NCBI GenBank assembly: GCA_038049695.1
Contig: CP142453.1
Coordinates: forward strand, 115,918,001-115,982,000
Origin: Cinnamomum chago
Lineage: Eukaryota > Streptophyta > Magnoliopsida > Laurales > Lauraceae
Direction of reading: 5' to 3'
DNA: 64,000 nt
Shown: positions 10,344-22,235 of the stretch, piece after piece
How positions within the stretch are numbered: position 1 is the first letter of the stretch
Layout: each line of letters opens with the position of its first letter
Notes under the pieces: model-generated
The model's input: only the letters and a program-made list of their open reading frames with translations
The model's database searches: none
What the model was told of the DNA's origin: nothing
Translations under genes and position numbers: made by a program

Positions 10344-11442
10344 CTGGCAGACCCAAGAATATTTTCGATTAGGTGGGGCAGACATTGGTAAATTGAAAAA
10401 ATGATATCCTTGGTAAGAAAACTTATAATATCATTCGCCTCCCTAAGAACGAGAATACATGATGGAGAGCATAATTGTGAAAATTATGCAATATATGTAA
10501 CAATTAAGGCAAACATGATACAACAACAATCTAAGAAAATCATAAACCCAAAGGCACATGGTCAATAAGAAATTCAGTTCACACTGGATCCAATTTTTAA
10601 TTTCTTTAAATCAAACAGTTTATGCCAAAAACCTACAAATCAAAATCCCTTCCATCAATATAAGACTCAATAGACACAGATTACAAGAACAATAGGAGTT
10701 ATATCGCGGATCAACAAAAGGTGTCACGCCCCCAAAAGTAAAACCGGGGTTATGCGTGAGATTAGGGTCAATTTAAAACTTTTCCAATGATAATAACATA
10801 TCACTTGCCCTAATCGTGTCCCATCTGGATCGAAGACCGCTGTGAGGTATAAACATTTTCCTCGAATATATTAAACAATAGCGGAAGCTTCATATAACAA
10901 GGGGTATCTTATAAATGTATAGTTTAAGAGCAATATACTAAGTATCAAAGTTAAGATTGAAGTTTAAGACTATTACAAAATATTATTTACAAGTAAAAAG
11001 GCCACACGAAAACTGGGCCTAAGCAAAAGGATAAAGAAACCAAAAGATGAGGCTAAGAGGATTATCGTGAAGCTCTCGCGTACGGGGTCATCACGGCTAT
11101 ACAATGCCGTCCGTACTGTACTCTAAGAAGTCATCAGGCTGATCTGCCTGAACTTCTTCTGTCGTTTCCTCCGCCTCGGGGTAGAAGAGCTCGGTACCTA
11201 TGCACCAAGAGTAGTATCATCAACACAACGGATGGCAAAGCAATAGGTATAGAAATCACATAGATATGCAGTACTAAAGGGAGTAAACGATAACCATGAT
11301 TATAAGATATGCATAGTACTCCGATCGTAAGAGATACATTGCATTCGAATCATAAACAACTATCAAAGTAGGCGATCCACATAAGCTAATCTATATCATC
11401 AAATGGGATAAAAACCCAGTATCCAATATCCAAACAACTCGT

Positions 11443-11631
11443 AGCTCAAGTACTCCGGCTCCGCGAGCTCTGGTACTATCTTGCTTTGAGGACCAATTAG
11501 CTCAAGTAGCTCGGGCTCCGTGAGCTCTGGCTCTATCTTGCTATAACAAAACAAAACAAACATCTCGAGGAAATATATAACTCTCAGCTCAAGTAGCTCG
11601 GGCTCCGTGAGCTCTGGCTCTATCTTGCTTC
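11443..11631. repeat. Triplicated motif inside the solo LTR
   Basis: Three copies of a 43-46 bp motif beginning AGCTCAAGTA and ending TATCTTGCT: 11443-11486, 11499-11542 and 11586-11630. The outer two are separated from the middle one by unrelated spacers. These are U3-type direct repeats of the LTR. Confidence 0.8.
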
Positions 11632-12351
11632 GAGGTGGTATCGTGTTCTCCCACAGTCGGTGCCCCAACTGTGTTGAACGTTAACAGCTAAGTGGTGCCT
11701 GACACAAAGAATCCTAAAACATAGGTGAAGGGCTAGGTTTCTTGCGCGAACAAGATTCAATACCAATAGAGAACTACTTTATTCCAAAACAAATCAAATC
11801 CCAAACCAATAGCAATAGTAGTCCTCTCAAAGCTTGACAATCAAAGCTCCCTAGCCTCAACACTTCAAACGAATAACGAAACGAACAAAACAATACAAGG
11901 GGACCCTAAGTCCAACCTCTAAGTTCTCAAAGCAATCCTCTAATAAAGCAAAGCAATTAGAACTAAAGAACATGCTCATCGCATGTAGAAGATAGTACTC
12001 AAAGGTACCATTTGGAATCAAAGCGAATAAACAATCCAATCCTAAGTAAAGTGCAAACCCTGAAGCATCGCACAACCTATTCAGTCAACGAAGGGGTTAG
12101 GGTTCGCGATACTCGGACGAATAATCTTCGTGCATAGATTTAAAGAAGAGTATCCCGTTGTCCCGTACCATTCAAGATTGAATTAAGTTGACTCTCGATA
12201 CAACCGAATCAACAATGACGAACGCCGGCTCAAGACGTCCTCATAATAAACCAAATGAGTCCACAAATGGGTATCCAAAGGTCCACCAAGGTCCACTACA
12301 AAACATGGTAAAAATCCCTTCAAAAAGGAAAATTGGCCAAAATCTGCACAA

Positions 12352-12412
12352 GGCTCGGTCGACTGGGCTCTGTTGTCTCGGTCGACCGAGACCTGCAGGC
12401 CGGTCGACCGAG
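12352..12412. repeat. Clustered GTCGAC palindromes in the solo LTR
   Basis: Three GGTCGAC sites. One is a perfect 14-bp palindrome CTCGGTCGACCGAG (12377-12390); another is CGGTCGACCG (12401-12410). The CpG-rich cluster stands out from the AT-rich surroundings. Confidence 0.75.
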
Positions 12413-14070
12413 AAGCCTGCGAAAACTGGGCAGAGCCCCTGTTCCGGGCTGGAATGGGACTTTTCCCATTTTCTACTTCTGAGACCTGATTAGCACAATA
12501 TGTAGGAATGAAAATAACTTAATAACAACCTATTAAAACTACTAATCAAGCCATCAAACTCTACATCCATTCCATTCAACTAATGAGTCATATTATCATG
12601 TTTTCAACTATTAAAGTATCAATTGAGCCAAGGTAATCTAAAACATGATTTTTATCAAACAAATCAAGGTAGACATGCATATCAAGCATTAATATAACTA
12701 TTGACTTGCCTTAGTGATGTGGTGACCTCAAATCTAAGAAGAAAATGGAGGAAGAAAACACTTTGGAAGCTCCAAATGAGGTGAAACACTTTCCAAATCC
12801 CAAATAGCTCCTACACATGCATGCCAAGGTCAAGGTAAGCCTATCTACTCCATTTCTAACCAAGGAGGAAGAAGATAATTGGTTTCCAAGCTTTGAAAGC
12901 TTACCTTTAAATGGGTTGTGGGTGAAACTCTTAGAAAAGTGTATGAATAGACTCTTGGAAGCTTGAAGAAGATGATGGGTGTATTGGTTTCCGTCGCCGG
13001 AACTCCGTGCTCGTCAACGGAGGAGAAGGAAATGAAGGAAATGGAGAGAAGAAATATGAGTCGGCTGCTGTGTTGTAGTTGAGTCAAGTGAAATGAATGA
13101 AATGAATGAAAAGGAAGATAAGTATAAGTGGGGTTGGTAGGATACTTAAGTATATGGGTCATGGGCTTGGGCTTTGGGTTGGGTTGGTAGGTTAAGGTCC
13201 GGGTCGGCCCACGCATATAATTAATGGATTTCGGGCCTCTTCGATGCGTCAAATCGAAACGCGACCGAAGGTTAAAGTTCATGAAACGACGAAACCTACC
13301 CAATGCACCCAAACTCACAAAAACTCATAATCTCATAAATTCCCTGAAAACCCTACCCAATTAGTAAAACGACTCTCTATCCTACCCAAACGCGCTCCGA
13401 ATCGTGCGAAACTTCGCACACACGATTCGTTGTTAACCCTGGCTACTTAGACTCTAAACTAGCTTACTAACTAATCAAATAATTAATTATAATTAATAGG
13501 CCATTAGGGGTCGGGGTGTTACAAAAGGAGTTGTCAGACGAGTGTTTGAAATCGTAACGAAAGTGGAAGAAGAAACATGCAAAAGTCTAGATTATCTTTT
13601 CACCATGGATTAGTAAAAAATAAGGACATAATTGATTTCCAATACCAAATCATCCACAAGGGAAAAGTATAAAGGAAAAGGGGGGAAAGAAATCCAACAA
13701 CCCTTACAGGCAACAGTGCTGGATCGAATCGTGAGAGACTATCTGAGATTTTGATAGTTTGTGAATGATCGAACCCATAATTTTTGTGGGAAGACAACAG
13801 GAGAGAATATGGTAAAAAACTAGAGCATTTTTTAAAAAAGAGAGAAGGAGACGAAGTCTTAGACATGAGACATGTGGGGCAATTTTTTGGATATATGTGG
13901 GGCATGGCCTAGGGCCCCATCTGACTCTCTGGGACTTCAAGATGCGACTTGAGGCGGCCGCCCCATATGATGACAACTTGGGTCCGCCCCTGCTTGCTAA
14001 CTAAAGTATGTAAGGAAAGATTAATTACGAATTCAAGGGATCATCCCTGAGTTTCATGAATTGTGTGCAG

Positions 14071-15242
14071 AAACATTTGTAGAAGGTGGTGATTATTTTG
14101 AGGATGAGTTTAGAGAGGAGGATACAGAATTACACATAAGTTATTTTGCACGGACATATTCATTTAACATTTTGAAGCTACGTATGTACTCTTGAAACTC
14201 ATTATTTTCTTCTGTTTGAAAGTTGGTGATGGAAGTGGAGGTGGTGTTCTGCTTGCTGGGACATGGTGGGAGAGAAAGGCATTGGATCAAGCTGAAGAAG
14301 TTTGCATCTCATTTGATGGTGATTTGAAGATTTATGCTTTCTAGACATCTGCAAGTTCCGCCATTGAAGTACGCATTGAAAATATGGCAAATAAGTAAGT
14401 ATGCTTAGACACTTACATGGTAAATGATATTTTCTGTCGAACTTTCTTGTGCTATGTATCAAACGAAAGTTTGGTTGGATACTCACTAAAACAACTCAGT
14501 GGAAATGAAATCATGGGAAAGGATGAGAGACCCTTGCCTTAAAGATATCTTATACACATTGTTGCTATCTGTGACACAATAAGCCTATCCTCCTTCGGAT
14601 CGAGCATTGAAGTTTGGGACACACACTCTTTTTCATAAAATTGTCTTTGAATTAAGCTAGAAGCATAGAATCGTTTTAAATTCTTGTGACTTCACTTAAA
14701 TTTAACTTTATTTACACTACATGAAGCTAAATTTTGAGATGTAATTTTCTTTTCATTTCTCCATTTCAAACATTTTTTTTTTCTGATTGGTAACATGATT
14801 TGAACCTGCACCCTTGTGGTTGTGATAAATGATAATCAGCCCCTCCAAGCTTACTACGGGTTGATATTCATTTTATTGGTTGATCTTCAGCTTCCATGAG
14901 AGTTAATCAAGGGTTTCCAGTTGATTTATAATAATATAATTGTTAGGGTTGTGAAACATGTGGTCTCTGTCAAATTCTTGTATTACTTGGATCTCTCTTC
15001 CATCTTTGATTGGTGGAATGATATTTTCTCTTCCATGTCTTCGAGGAAAAAGAAAAAAAAAACATGTTACATTTAACTTGCAAACTTCCCCATTTGAGTT
15101 TACTCTATATTGAAAATTTTTAAATAGTTTGTTGATGTTTCATGCTCTCCCAGCATGACTGATATTGAAGATTTCTGCTTATCATGCATGCTTGGATGAG
15201 GCTGAGGTTGCTGGAGCTATATACCTAAAAATTATTCCTGAG
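14071..15242 (+). pseudogene. RimP-like ribosome maturation factor (DUF150/UPF0090) pseudogene
   Basis: Three exon remnants lie in order. Exon a (about 14071-14139) reads VEGGDYFEDEFREEDTELHI, the acidic stretch before the core in plant RimP-like proteins. Exon b (14223-14394) reads GDGSGGGVLLAGTWWERKAL, then FDGDLKIYAF, an in-frame TAG (14342-14344), then SSAIEVRIENMANK, with a GTAAGT donor at 14395. Exon c (about 15143-15242) reads SPSMTDIEDF, a frameshift, then LDEAEVAGAI, a further shift, and a GTAGGC donor. Plant RimP-like proteins are organellar factors for small-subunit ribosome assembly (family knowledge). The stop, two frameshifts, a poor donor after exon a and no later exons show it is dead. 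Transposons lie just upstream. Confidence 0.8.
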
Positions 15243-15450
15243 GTAGGCCTTTCTCCTTATTTCTCAAGAGAAGATAATCCTTCTAAGTTTTATGTAAAAA
15301 TTATATTCCATTTTTAGGGAATACTGAACTTTAGATTTGATAATCATGTTTGTGCATGTCAAACATGATATGGACAGAACTTGACATTTCTACTAGGAGA
15401 AACATCATTTGAATTTGTAATGCTAAGTATTTATTAATGTGTTTCATTTT

Positions 15451-15861
15451 TAGGGCATGTTTATTTAATTGGTCTTGAATTACTAGGATTTTAACGAATT
15501 TCTTCCAATGTCCTTCCATGAAAAGGTGCTGAAAGTGGAAAATTAATTACCTGTTTGCTTGGATGGAATTGAATTCATAGGAACTTTAAGAAATGTATTC
15601 CCATCAAAGTGGCTAAAATTGAAAAAATAAAGATGAAGGTTTACAAATGGCCATCGAGTGGTCTTTCTGTGTGTGAAAAATGAATACCCAGCCATCATCT
15701 TAGTAAATCAAACATTAAGAAAGTCTAATAGTCTCATCTATATCTCCGCCTTACATCCTTCACCGCTCACGTCTTCAATATTTCTTCATTGCAATTTGCA
15801 ACACATTTTGTCATGAATTCTTAGGAATTCAATTATATGCAAACAAATGGGCCAGGCCCTA
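15451..15861. mobile_element. Possible degraded MITE
   Basis: It starts TAGGGCATGTTT and ends with AAACAAATGGG...GCCCTA, an imperfect inverted pair of the common plant MITE type. A third related segment (TGTTTGCTTGGATGGAATTG) lies inside at about 15553. Flanking bases do not give an exact target duplication, so the boundaries are tentative. 15243-15450 shows nothing recognisable. Confidence 0.35.
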
Positions 15862-16075
15862 AAGGTGAAGGTCCACAAGGAAGTATCAAATTATCTTCCC
15901 TTTGATGTTAAATAATTTCACACCCATCATTCAAGTAAACTTAATCCCAGAAAATTGATGGAGTCCCATTTAGACCTCCACTGCATGTAGGCCCTTTAGT
16001 CCTTCGGTTCTTACCTCTTTATTAATATTCCTTCCAAAAAAAAAAAAAAAAACTCATTTGTTATGAATTTCTAGT

Positions 16076-16309
16076 AATTTAATATGAAGTAGGCAAATGG
16101 GCTCTAAATAAATATTGCCAAGTTAATAAGTATGTAACCTGTATGCTGTCTTATAAACGATTAAATGATAATCTAGAGTAAAGGCTAGACTTTGCAATTT
16201 AATATGAATTAGGCATATAGGCTCTAAATTGCAAAGTTGGCAGCGTGTAACTTGGATGCTGAAAGAAATATAATTAAACGATAATCTATAGTAAAAGCTA
16301 GACTTTGAG
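16076..16309. repeat. About 120-bp tandem duplication
   Basis: The units 16076-16195 and 16196-16309 both begin AATTTAATATGAA and end with GCTAGACTTTG. Each carries GGCTCTAAAT, related to the MITE end at 15840-15861, so this is probably an amplified MITE end. Confidence 0.75.
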
Positions 16310-17326
16310 TTTGTGTTTGCTCTAGACTCTGTATTTGTGTTTGCCCTTATTTCCTCGTCCATCAAAAGATAAAATTGTATTCCCCAACTTCATATGCAAA
16401 AGTGTATTGGGCACTGGTTTTGTTGACTTCTAATGTAAGATGGCAAGGTTGGAAAACCCGTGGTTCGGATTTAACTCGTTAAATGCAAAAAATTTGACTC
16501 TAGACGATGACTCGGAAGTCATGTTTTAAAAAGATAATTTTAAAATATTTAAAAATGAATCCATTACTTATAAAAGATAAAAATACATATAGTTAGAGAT
16601 GCATTCAAGATAATCAATTCAAATTAATTAATTTGTATATGCAATAAAATTACTACAATAAGGAAATTAAATGAAAAATATTGTATATTATATAATTTGT
16701 TAGTTCAAATATCTTAGGTAAAAGAGCAAATAGAGGTTTCAAATTATATTTAGGTCATTATTTTTAAAATACTAACTCCATATCTCATGCATAATTACTT
16801 ATAAATCAATTTTAATTGTTTAAAATTAAAATAGCCTATTAAATAGTTTGGAATATAATTATTTTATTAAAATAAGATGATTCGGTCAAGCCTATCTTAT
16901 TTTTCACTCAATCCTTCGGAAAATAGTGAAGACCCATGAAAATCAAGAGTCGATTCAAACAACTTTCCGACCATGATTCATACATCAATTCTTAGATAGC
17001 AACATTCCTTTGAAGCTCGTGCTAGAGCCCAACATAATTCGGACAGGCTTTGATCATGGCCACCGTCCAATTGGGCCACAGTTAGCGACTCACATAATGA
17101 TAAACTGCACCGTCAATCGAAGAAAATCTTTCGACATCGTTAATCCCCTTTCCTTCTTTTTTGAATTTGCAGGAACTTAATTTGAATTAACGTTCTGATT
17201 CGGTGGGCCACGATCTAAATGATTTAAAACCCGCCAGCTGCCACTTCCCGCGTAAACCGCCATTTGGCAATTTTAAAAACCGCGTACAACGGCGGCGAGC
17301 TTCCGCGTCCCAAGACCATTAACACC
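16310..17326. other. AT-rich intergenic region upstream of an orphan promoter
   Basis: 16450-16980 contains possible decayed inverted ends (CAAGGTTGGAAAAC and, reversed, CATGGTCGGAAAG) with ACTCG and GAGTCG motifs but no target duplication. From about 17200 the base composition changes to G+C-rich sequence with CCCGCG and CGGCGGCG, as in a plant proximal promoter. Confidence 0.4.
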
Positions 17327-17333
17327 TATAAAG
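17327..17333 (+). promoter_or_regulatory. TATA box of an orphan promoter
   Basis: TATAAAG lies 35-40 bases upstream of a CT-rich leader and downstream of a G+C-rich proximal region that includes CTTCCCGCG, close to an E2F site, and AACGGCGGCG. The arrangement is a typical plant core promoter. Confidence 0.55.
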
Positions 17334-17359
17334 CTTCTTCTGTACGCTATATGTTTCGC

Positions 17360-17498
17360 ACTTCTCAGTAATCACTCTCTCCCCTTTCTATCTCTCTCTA
17401 GCGATTGCTTCTCCTACACGATCAAGAAAAAAACCCAGTCTTTTGTTCTCTTGATCTTATCCGTGGTGATGCACAGCACATGCATCGACGCTCGTCAG
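17360..17498 (+). other. First exon (mostly 5' UTR) of an unidentified gene
   Basis: A CT-rich leader runs to a possible donor CAG|GTATTT at 17499. An ATG at 17469 opens ten codons (MHSTCIDARQ) up to that donor. If it is spliced to the acceptor GGACAG at 18156, the frame continues for 20 more codons and stops at TGA 18217-18219, giving a 30-residue peptide. That is the size of an upstream open reading frame, so the main coding region would lie further on, but none is visible before the tandem repeats begin near 19 kb. The gene is not recognised. Confidence 0.45.
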
Positions 17499-18156
17499 GT
17501 ATTTTGATCAATCTCTCCCTCTGTCTCTCTTGAATTATGTTCTCTGATTTGTTTTTTTGATGCATTACAAGATGCGTTTTGAAGATTGTTGTTTGCATTG
17601 ATTGGGTTTTAGGGTTAGTTTTTGTGTGTGTGATTTCCTTTATCAGATTGGGGTTTTGGTAGGTTTAGATGTGGATGTAATGTAATGAGCTCTGTATATA
17701 TCGATTTGTCTGGTTTTGATGAAATGGATGCTTCTCTGATGTTATATAAGTTGGCTTCTTCTCAAATTAACCTATTCTTGTGCAGATTTTCCTTACCACT
17801 ATAGAGAGATTGGGGAATCTCTCTCTATATATAGTTTCCGTGAATTCTTCAATTCCTAGATTGGGTGTAAATCAATACCCCATTTTCTTTTTCTTTTTGA
17901 AATGGCTCTTTCTTTGTTTTCTTCGTAAGTGCTTGTAAGTGCCTAAATCTAACGGACTTGATTGGATGAGTATGAAACTCATAACATTGCTGTTTAAGCT
18001 TCTTTGGGAAGGATTGTTTTCTTCATAAGTGCTGATTTTTAGTATGTCTTTTTTTTTTTTTTTTTTTTTTGGGATTTTCCTTGATTATGCCAATGCTTTT
18101 GGTTCAATGAGATCATGTACTAATTTTGGGTTCTTCTTCCTCCTTTTTCTGGACAG
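17499..18156 (+). other. Possible leader intron with a 22-base T run
   Basis: T-rich sequence between the candidate donor (17499) and acceptor (18156). It carries an uninterrupted run of 22 T at 18049-18070. T-rich leader introns are common in plants. Confidence 0.4.
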
Positions 18157-18219
18157 CAGTATCTATCATCTTCAAAGCCTTGGCCATTCTTCGAGTGCAT
18201 TACATTGGTGGCATCATGA

Positions 18220-19000
18220 TCGGGTCAGAGAATTGCTTTCCTCATTCAATTTAAGCTGTTTCTCCTTCTTTATGTATTTATTTGTTTTTTCTGCTTTTGG
18301 ACCATTTCAATCTCTTCTGACTGATCATTTGATGGGAAGATAGGAAATGAATACCTAGTCACCACCATTGTAATTCAACACGTATGAACTACATCTCGCT
18401 TCTCCATTCCTATGTATTTTATGCAAACAAACAGCCCGTGATCTAAATCCTTTTCCTATTTTGAACTAATCCAATGACATTATAGAGACACTCTTTTAAC
18501 ACGATTGAGTGTCTTCACTAAATGAAAGGATTCCTTATATTAACTTATAACTAGTAAAAGTAGTAGGATTATCAACATTAGAGATTTAGGATGGTGATCA
18601 TAGTTATGATATTGGTTTATTTCGGCTGAAATCGCTGAAATTATTAATCCAAACGAACGACCCCAACAAAATCTCGGTCCATATTTTGGACTGGTTTGGC
18701 CAAAATTGCATATTTCAGATGAACTAGTCTGAATTTGCTATTTTTTGTCAAATTTTGAAAAGAAAAAACAAATCATAATTCCTTTATTCCTTACATTCGT
18801 TTGACTGAAAGTAGTTGTAGTGATAGTAGTAGAAGAAGAAATTCGTAGCGGGCACCACTGTCGTATGATAATACAATTACACTAAGAATGAGAATGATTG
18901 CATAGAAAATAAAAGGCAAGGCAGACAAACAAACAGAAAGATGAAGAGTGTACAATTACACTAAGAATGAGAATGATTGGATGTTTAATGGTACTTTTTT
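18220..19000. other. Unassigned region before the tandem repeats
   Basis: AT-rich. 18595-18760 has scattered TTTCGGCTGAAAT and ATTTCAG motifs that may be a decayed MITE. No exon was recognised. Confidence 0.4.
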
Positions 19001-21307
19001 TTCCCTTTTTTGCAACCATAACAAATCTTCAATAGTTATCTCCTTACCTGTGTAATTATCTCCTCATCACCAATTTCCTTTTCTACAATCAGCCCTTTTG
19101 CCATTTCCAAAGCTTTGAAGTGATACAAATCATACACCAGAACCAATTCCTTAATATTTAAGGATGGGAGAGAAGCTTTGAAAGGCGCATTCTTTTCCGA
19201 TGCCCTATATATATACTTTATTCCATATTTCTTTGTTGGATCTATTAAGTTGCTGTATTCCTGAAGTCATTTACAATAACTTATTATCACTTACATCCAA
19301 AATAAAAAATCTACAATTTCTACATTGGTCAAGAAACAACCTCCACAATTATCTGTAACAAAATGTGAATCTTTTAACCAAGTAAGGATGGATGTCACAT
19401 ATTTTCTATCCACAACAACCTTTGTGAAACAATACTCTTAACAAGCAAAGTTCACATGCCATCAATTACCAAGGGCAATCAATGCCGGCGTCTTTAAACA
19501 ACAACAAATTCAAATTCACGAAATGACAATCCTTGATGGCTATGAATTCCTGAATCAATCACAACAACTTGTGATCACTTACATCCAAAATAAGAAAAAA
19601 ACGACAGTGGTCATTACTCCTAAAATGTACAATCTTAACAATAATTTGTAATTACCTTCGAGATTAGCAAATGCAACAACCATTGATCACTTCTTACGAA
19701 ATCATAAACTTCTTCCACAAGCTCCAATCAATTATTCACTTGTGCCCCAATAATTATTAATTAAAAGAGTACGTCTTTTTACCAAATCAAAAGCAGAAAA
19801 CAAACAAAGGATAACTTCTTTTTAGCAACTCGCCAATCCAATGACATCCAAATGACATGCATTTTTTTTAATCCATAAAAACATTAGTTATAATCAATAC
19901 TCTAACCCAACAACCTTCTTATATAGACAATTAATGCTCAGGACAATCAACAAAAACAACAATGATTTATTGCAATATATTTTACTCTTCTCCAGCCCTT
20001 ATGACCATGAATTCCCAGGGACAATTGAAATAACTGATGAATACTTACATAAAAAATGATAAACAACAACAGTGATCGCCTATTCCTAATTCTACAATCT
20101 CAACCAACAGACAGTGATCAAATACTTCCATAATTAAGCAAATACAACAACCAATGATCATTTCTCACAAATCATAAATAACCTTTACTGACTATGAACA
20201 AGTTATTCATATACCTGTCACAGCAATATCTGTGAAAAAAATATACATCTTTGCCACTCTAGGGGCATTAATCTAACTAAGGCTGGCCTATACATTTTTC
20301 AATCCATAACAGCCTTAGTTTCAATCTATAATGACTTAACTTGATTCGTAATGGCTTTGTAATATTCTAGTACTATAAAGTACTGGCCTGGTAGAATCAG
20401 AGTTCATGTTTGGTTGATAGATGACCTTGATAGACGAAAAAAATCAAAATAAGCCTTAGTTTCAACCAATACTCAAACAATCCAATTCCAAACATCAACA
20501 ATAACAACATGCTTGTGACTTTGGACATCAACGATATATTAAAACATTCGTCAATTATAAACATCTCATGATAGCTAATAACTCACGATCATTTACGTTA
20601 TCAATACAAAACAGTACATCCTTACGAATCCAAGGGATTTCTAACCTACAAAGGATGGCGTTCATAGTTTTCAATCTGTAGCAATCTTACTCTTAACCAA
20701 TATCCCAACAACTGAATTCTGTGCTCACCAATATGTGCAACAATTGCTGCTCATGACTTTCAACAACGGCAACTTTCTCCCACACTTGTTATTCTTATAA
20801 TTCCTTAAATAACAAGTCTCGATTCTCAAGTAGACGACAATAACTAATGATTACATACATTGAACATACGAAAAAAACAACAATAGTCTAACCCATGACG
20901 ACAGACATATTTTTCAATTCTAAACAACCTTAGCTACGAAGCCTACGATCAATATTATGAAGTCTGACCAACAAGCTTCTAATATTAACAATTAGCCCTC
21001 ATGACTATCAACAATAACAACATTGATTTATTGCAATGTTTCTTTGACTTCTCCAATTAACAACCCTTGATGACCATGAATTCCTTGAGATAGCTGAAAT
21101 AACTTGTGACAGCTTACACCCATAATTTGAAAGAGCAGTGGTAACTTATTCCTAGAATCTACAATCTCAACCAACATCCATTGGTTAAATCCTTTCATGA
21201 TTAAGCAAATACAACCACCGTTGATCTCTTCTCGCAAATCATAAACAACATTTCCCCGAATATGATCAATTATTTAAGACTTGTCACCACAGTTATCGGC
21301 GACAAAA

Positions 21308-21478
21308 CTATTTTTCTTTCTTTCTTTTCTTTTCTTTTTTTATATTTCTTTGTGTTTCTTTCTTTTTTCTGTCTTTCTTTTTTTAATGTCTTCCCTTTTT
21401 TCTTCTGTCTTTCTTTTCTTTTCTTTCATTTTTATATTTGTCTTGTTTTTCCCTGTCTTTGTATTTTTTCTTTAATCA
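21308..21478 (+). repeat. Pyrimidine tract (about 170 bp), unit A
   Basis: Almost pure T and C on the + strand, built of TTTCTTTC and TTTTCTTTTC words. It is flanked by copies of ATCGGCGACAA (about 21296, 21506 and 21534). Confidence 0.9.
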
Positions 21479-22065
21479 ATTTTTCAAATTTGTCACCGAA
21501 AATATCGGCGACAATACTTTTTTCTTATAATATCGGCGACAAAACAATACATCTTTGCCAATCAAGGGGCATCAAACCAACTAAGGATGACACACATTTT
21601 TCAATTCATAACAACCTTATTTCAATCCACAAGGACTTAATTTGACTTGTATTGCCATTGTCATATTCCAGTGCTATAAAGAGAAACAACCTTTGTAGAG
21701 TCTACGATCACTATTATGAAGTCTGACCAACAAGCTTCTAATAATAACAATTAACCCTCATGACTATCAACAATAACAACATTGATTTATTGCAATGTTT
21801 CTTTGACTTCTCCAATTAACAACCCTCGATGACCATGAGTTCCTTGAGAGAGCTGAAATAACTTGTGACAGCTTACACCCATAATTTGAAAGAGCAGTGG
21901 TAACTTATTCCTAGAATCTACAATCTCAACCAACATCCATTGGTTAAATCCTTTCATGATTAAGCAAATACAACCACCATTGATCTCTTCTCGCAAATCA
22001 TAAACAACATTTCCCGAATATGATCAATTATTTAAGACTTGTCACCACAATTATCGGCGACAAAA

Positions 22066-22235
22066 CTATTTTTCTTTCTTTCTTTTCTTTTCTTTTTTTA
22101 TTTATCTTTTTTATTTTTCTCTGTGTTTCTTTCTTTTTTTAATGTCTTCCCTTTTTTCTTCTGTCTTTCTTTTCTTTTCTTTCATTTTTATATTTGTCTT
22201 TTTTTTTTTCCGTCTTTGTATTTTTTCTTTAATCA
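22066..22235 (+). repeat. Pyrimidine tract (about 170 bp), unit B
   Basis: Same tract as in unit A with internal length changes (TTTATTTATC replaces part of the unit-A sequence). Confidence 0.9.

Larger units (their letters stand above)
10717..13528 (-). mobile_element. Solo LTR, 2802 bp, Ty3/gypsy Del/Tekay-like, with 5-bp target duplication
   Basis: The LTR is 10722-13523. It starts TGTCACGCCCCC, ends GGGGTGTTACA, and is flanked by AAAGG on both sides (10717-10721 and 13524-13528). On the minus strand it reads TGTAACACCCCGACCCC at the start and GGGGGCGTGACA at the end, the usual orientation of Del/Tekay LTRs, and a CT-rich leader-like region follows a TATA-like stretch near 13125 on that strand. 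There is no internal retroviral region, so it arose by LTR-LTR recombination. Frames seen inside it (for example minus 12845-13318) are part of the LTR. It is nested in the hAT element. Confidence 0.88.
10344..13992. mobile_element. Probable hAT (Tip100-like) element split by a solo LTR
   Basis: The left end reads CTGGCAGACCCAAG. The right end, on the opposite strand, reads CAGGGGCGGACCCAAG, ending at 13992; a second shared block (TGGGGC) follows 15-20 bases further in on both sides. CAGGGGCGGA is typical of plant hAT-Tip100 termini. Without the nested LTR the element is about 0.85 kb and has no transposase. I could not find a clean 8-bp target duplication, so the exact left end is uncertain. 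Confidence 0.5.

Noticed and set aside
12845-13318. 157-codon minus-strand open frame
   Set aside because: It lies wholly inside the solo LTR 10722-13523 and has no domain; it is leader or U5-type LTR sequence.
16450-16980. A MITE with CAAGGTTGGAAAAC ends
   Set aside because: The inverted ends are weak and no matching target duplication flanks them.
21028-21996. Two nearly identical 69-codon minus-strand frames
   Set aside because: They are the same stretch duplicated by the 758-bp tandem duplication and are absent as open frames from older units.
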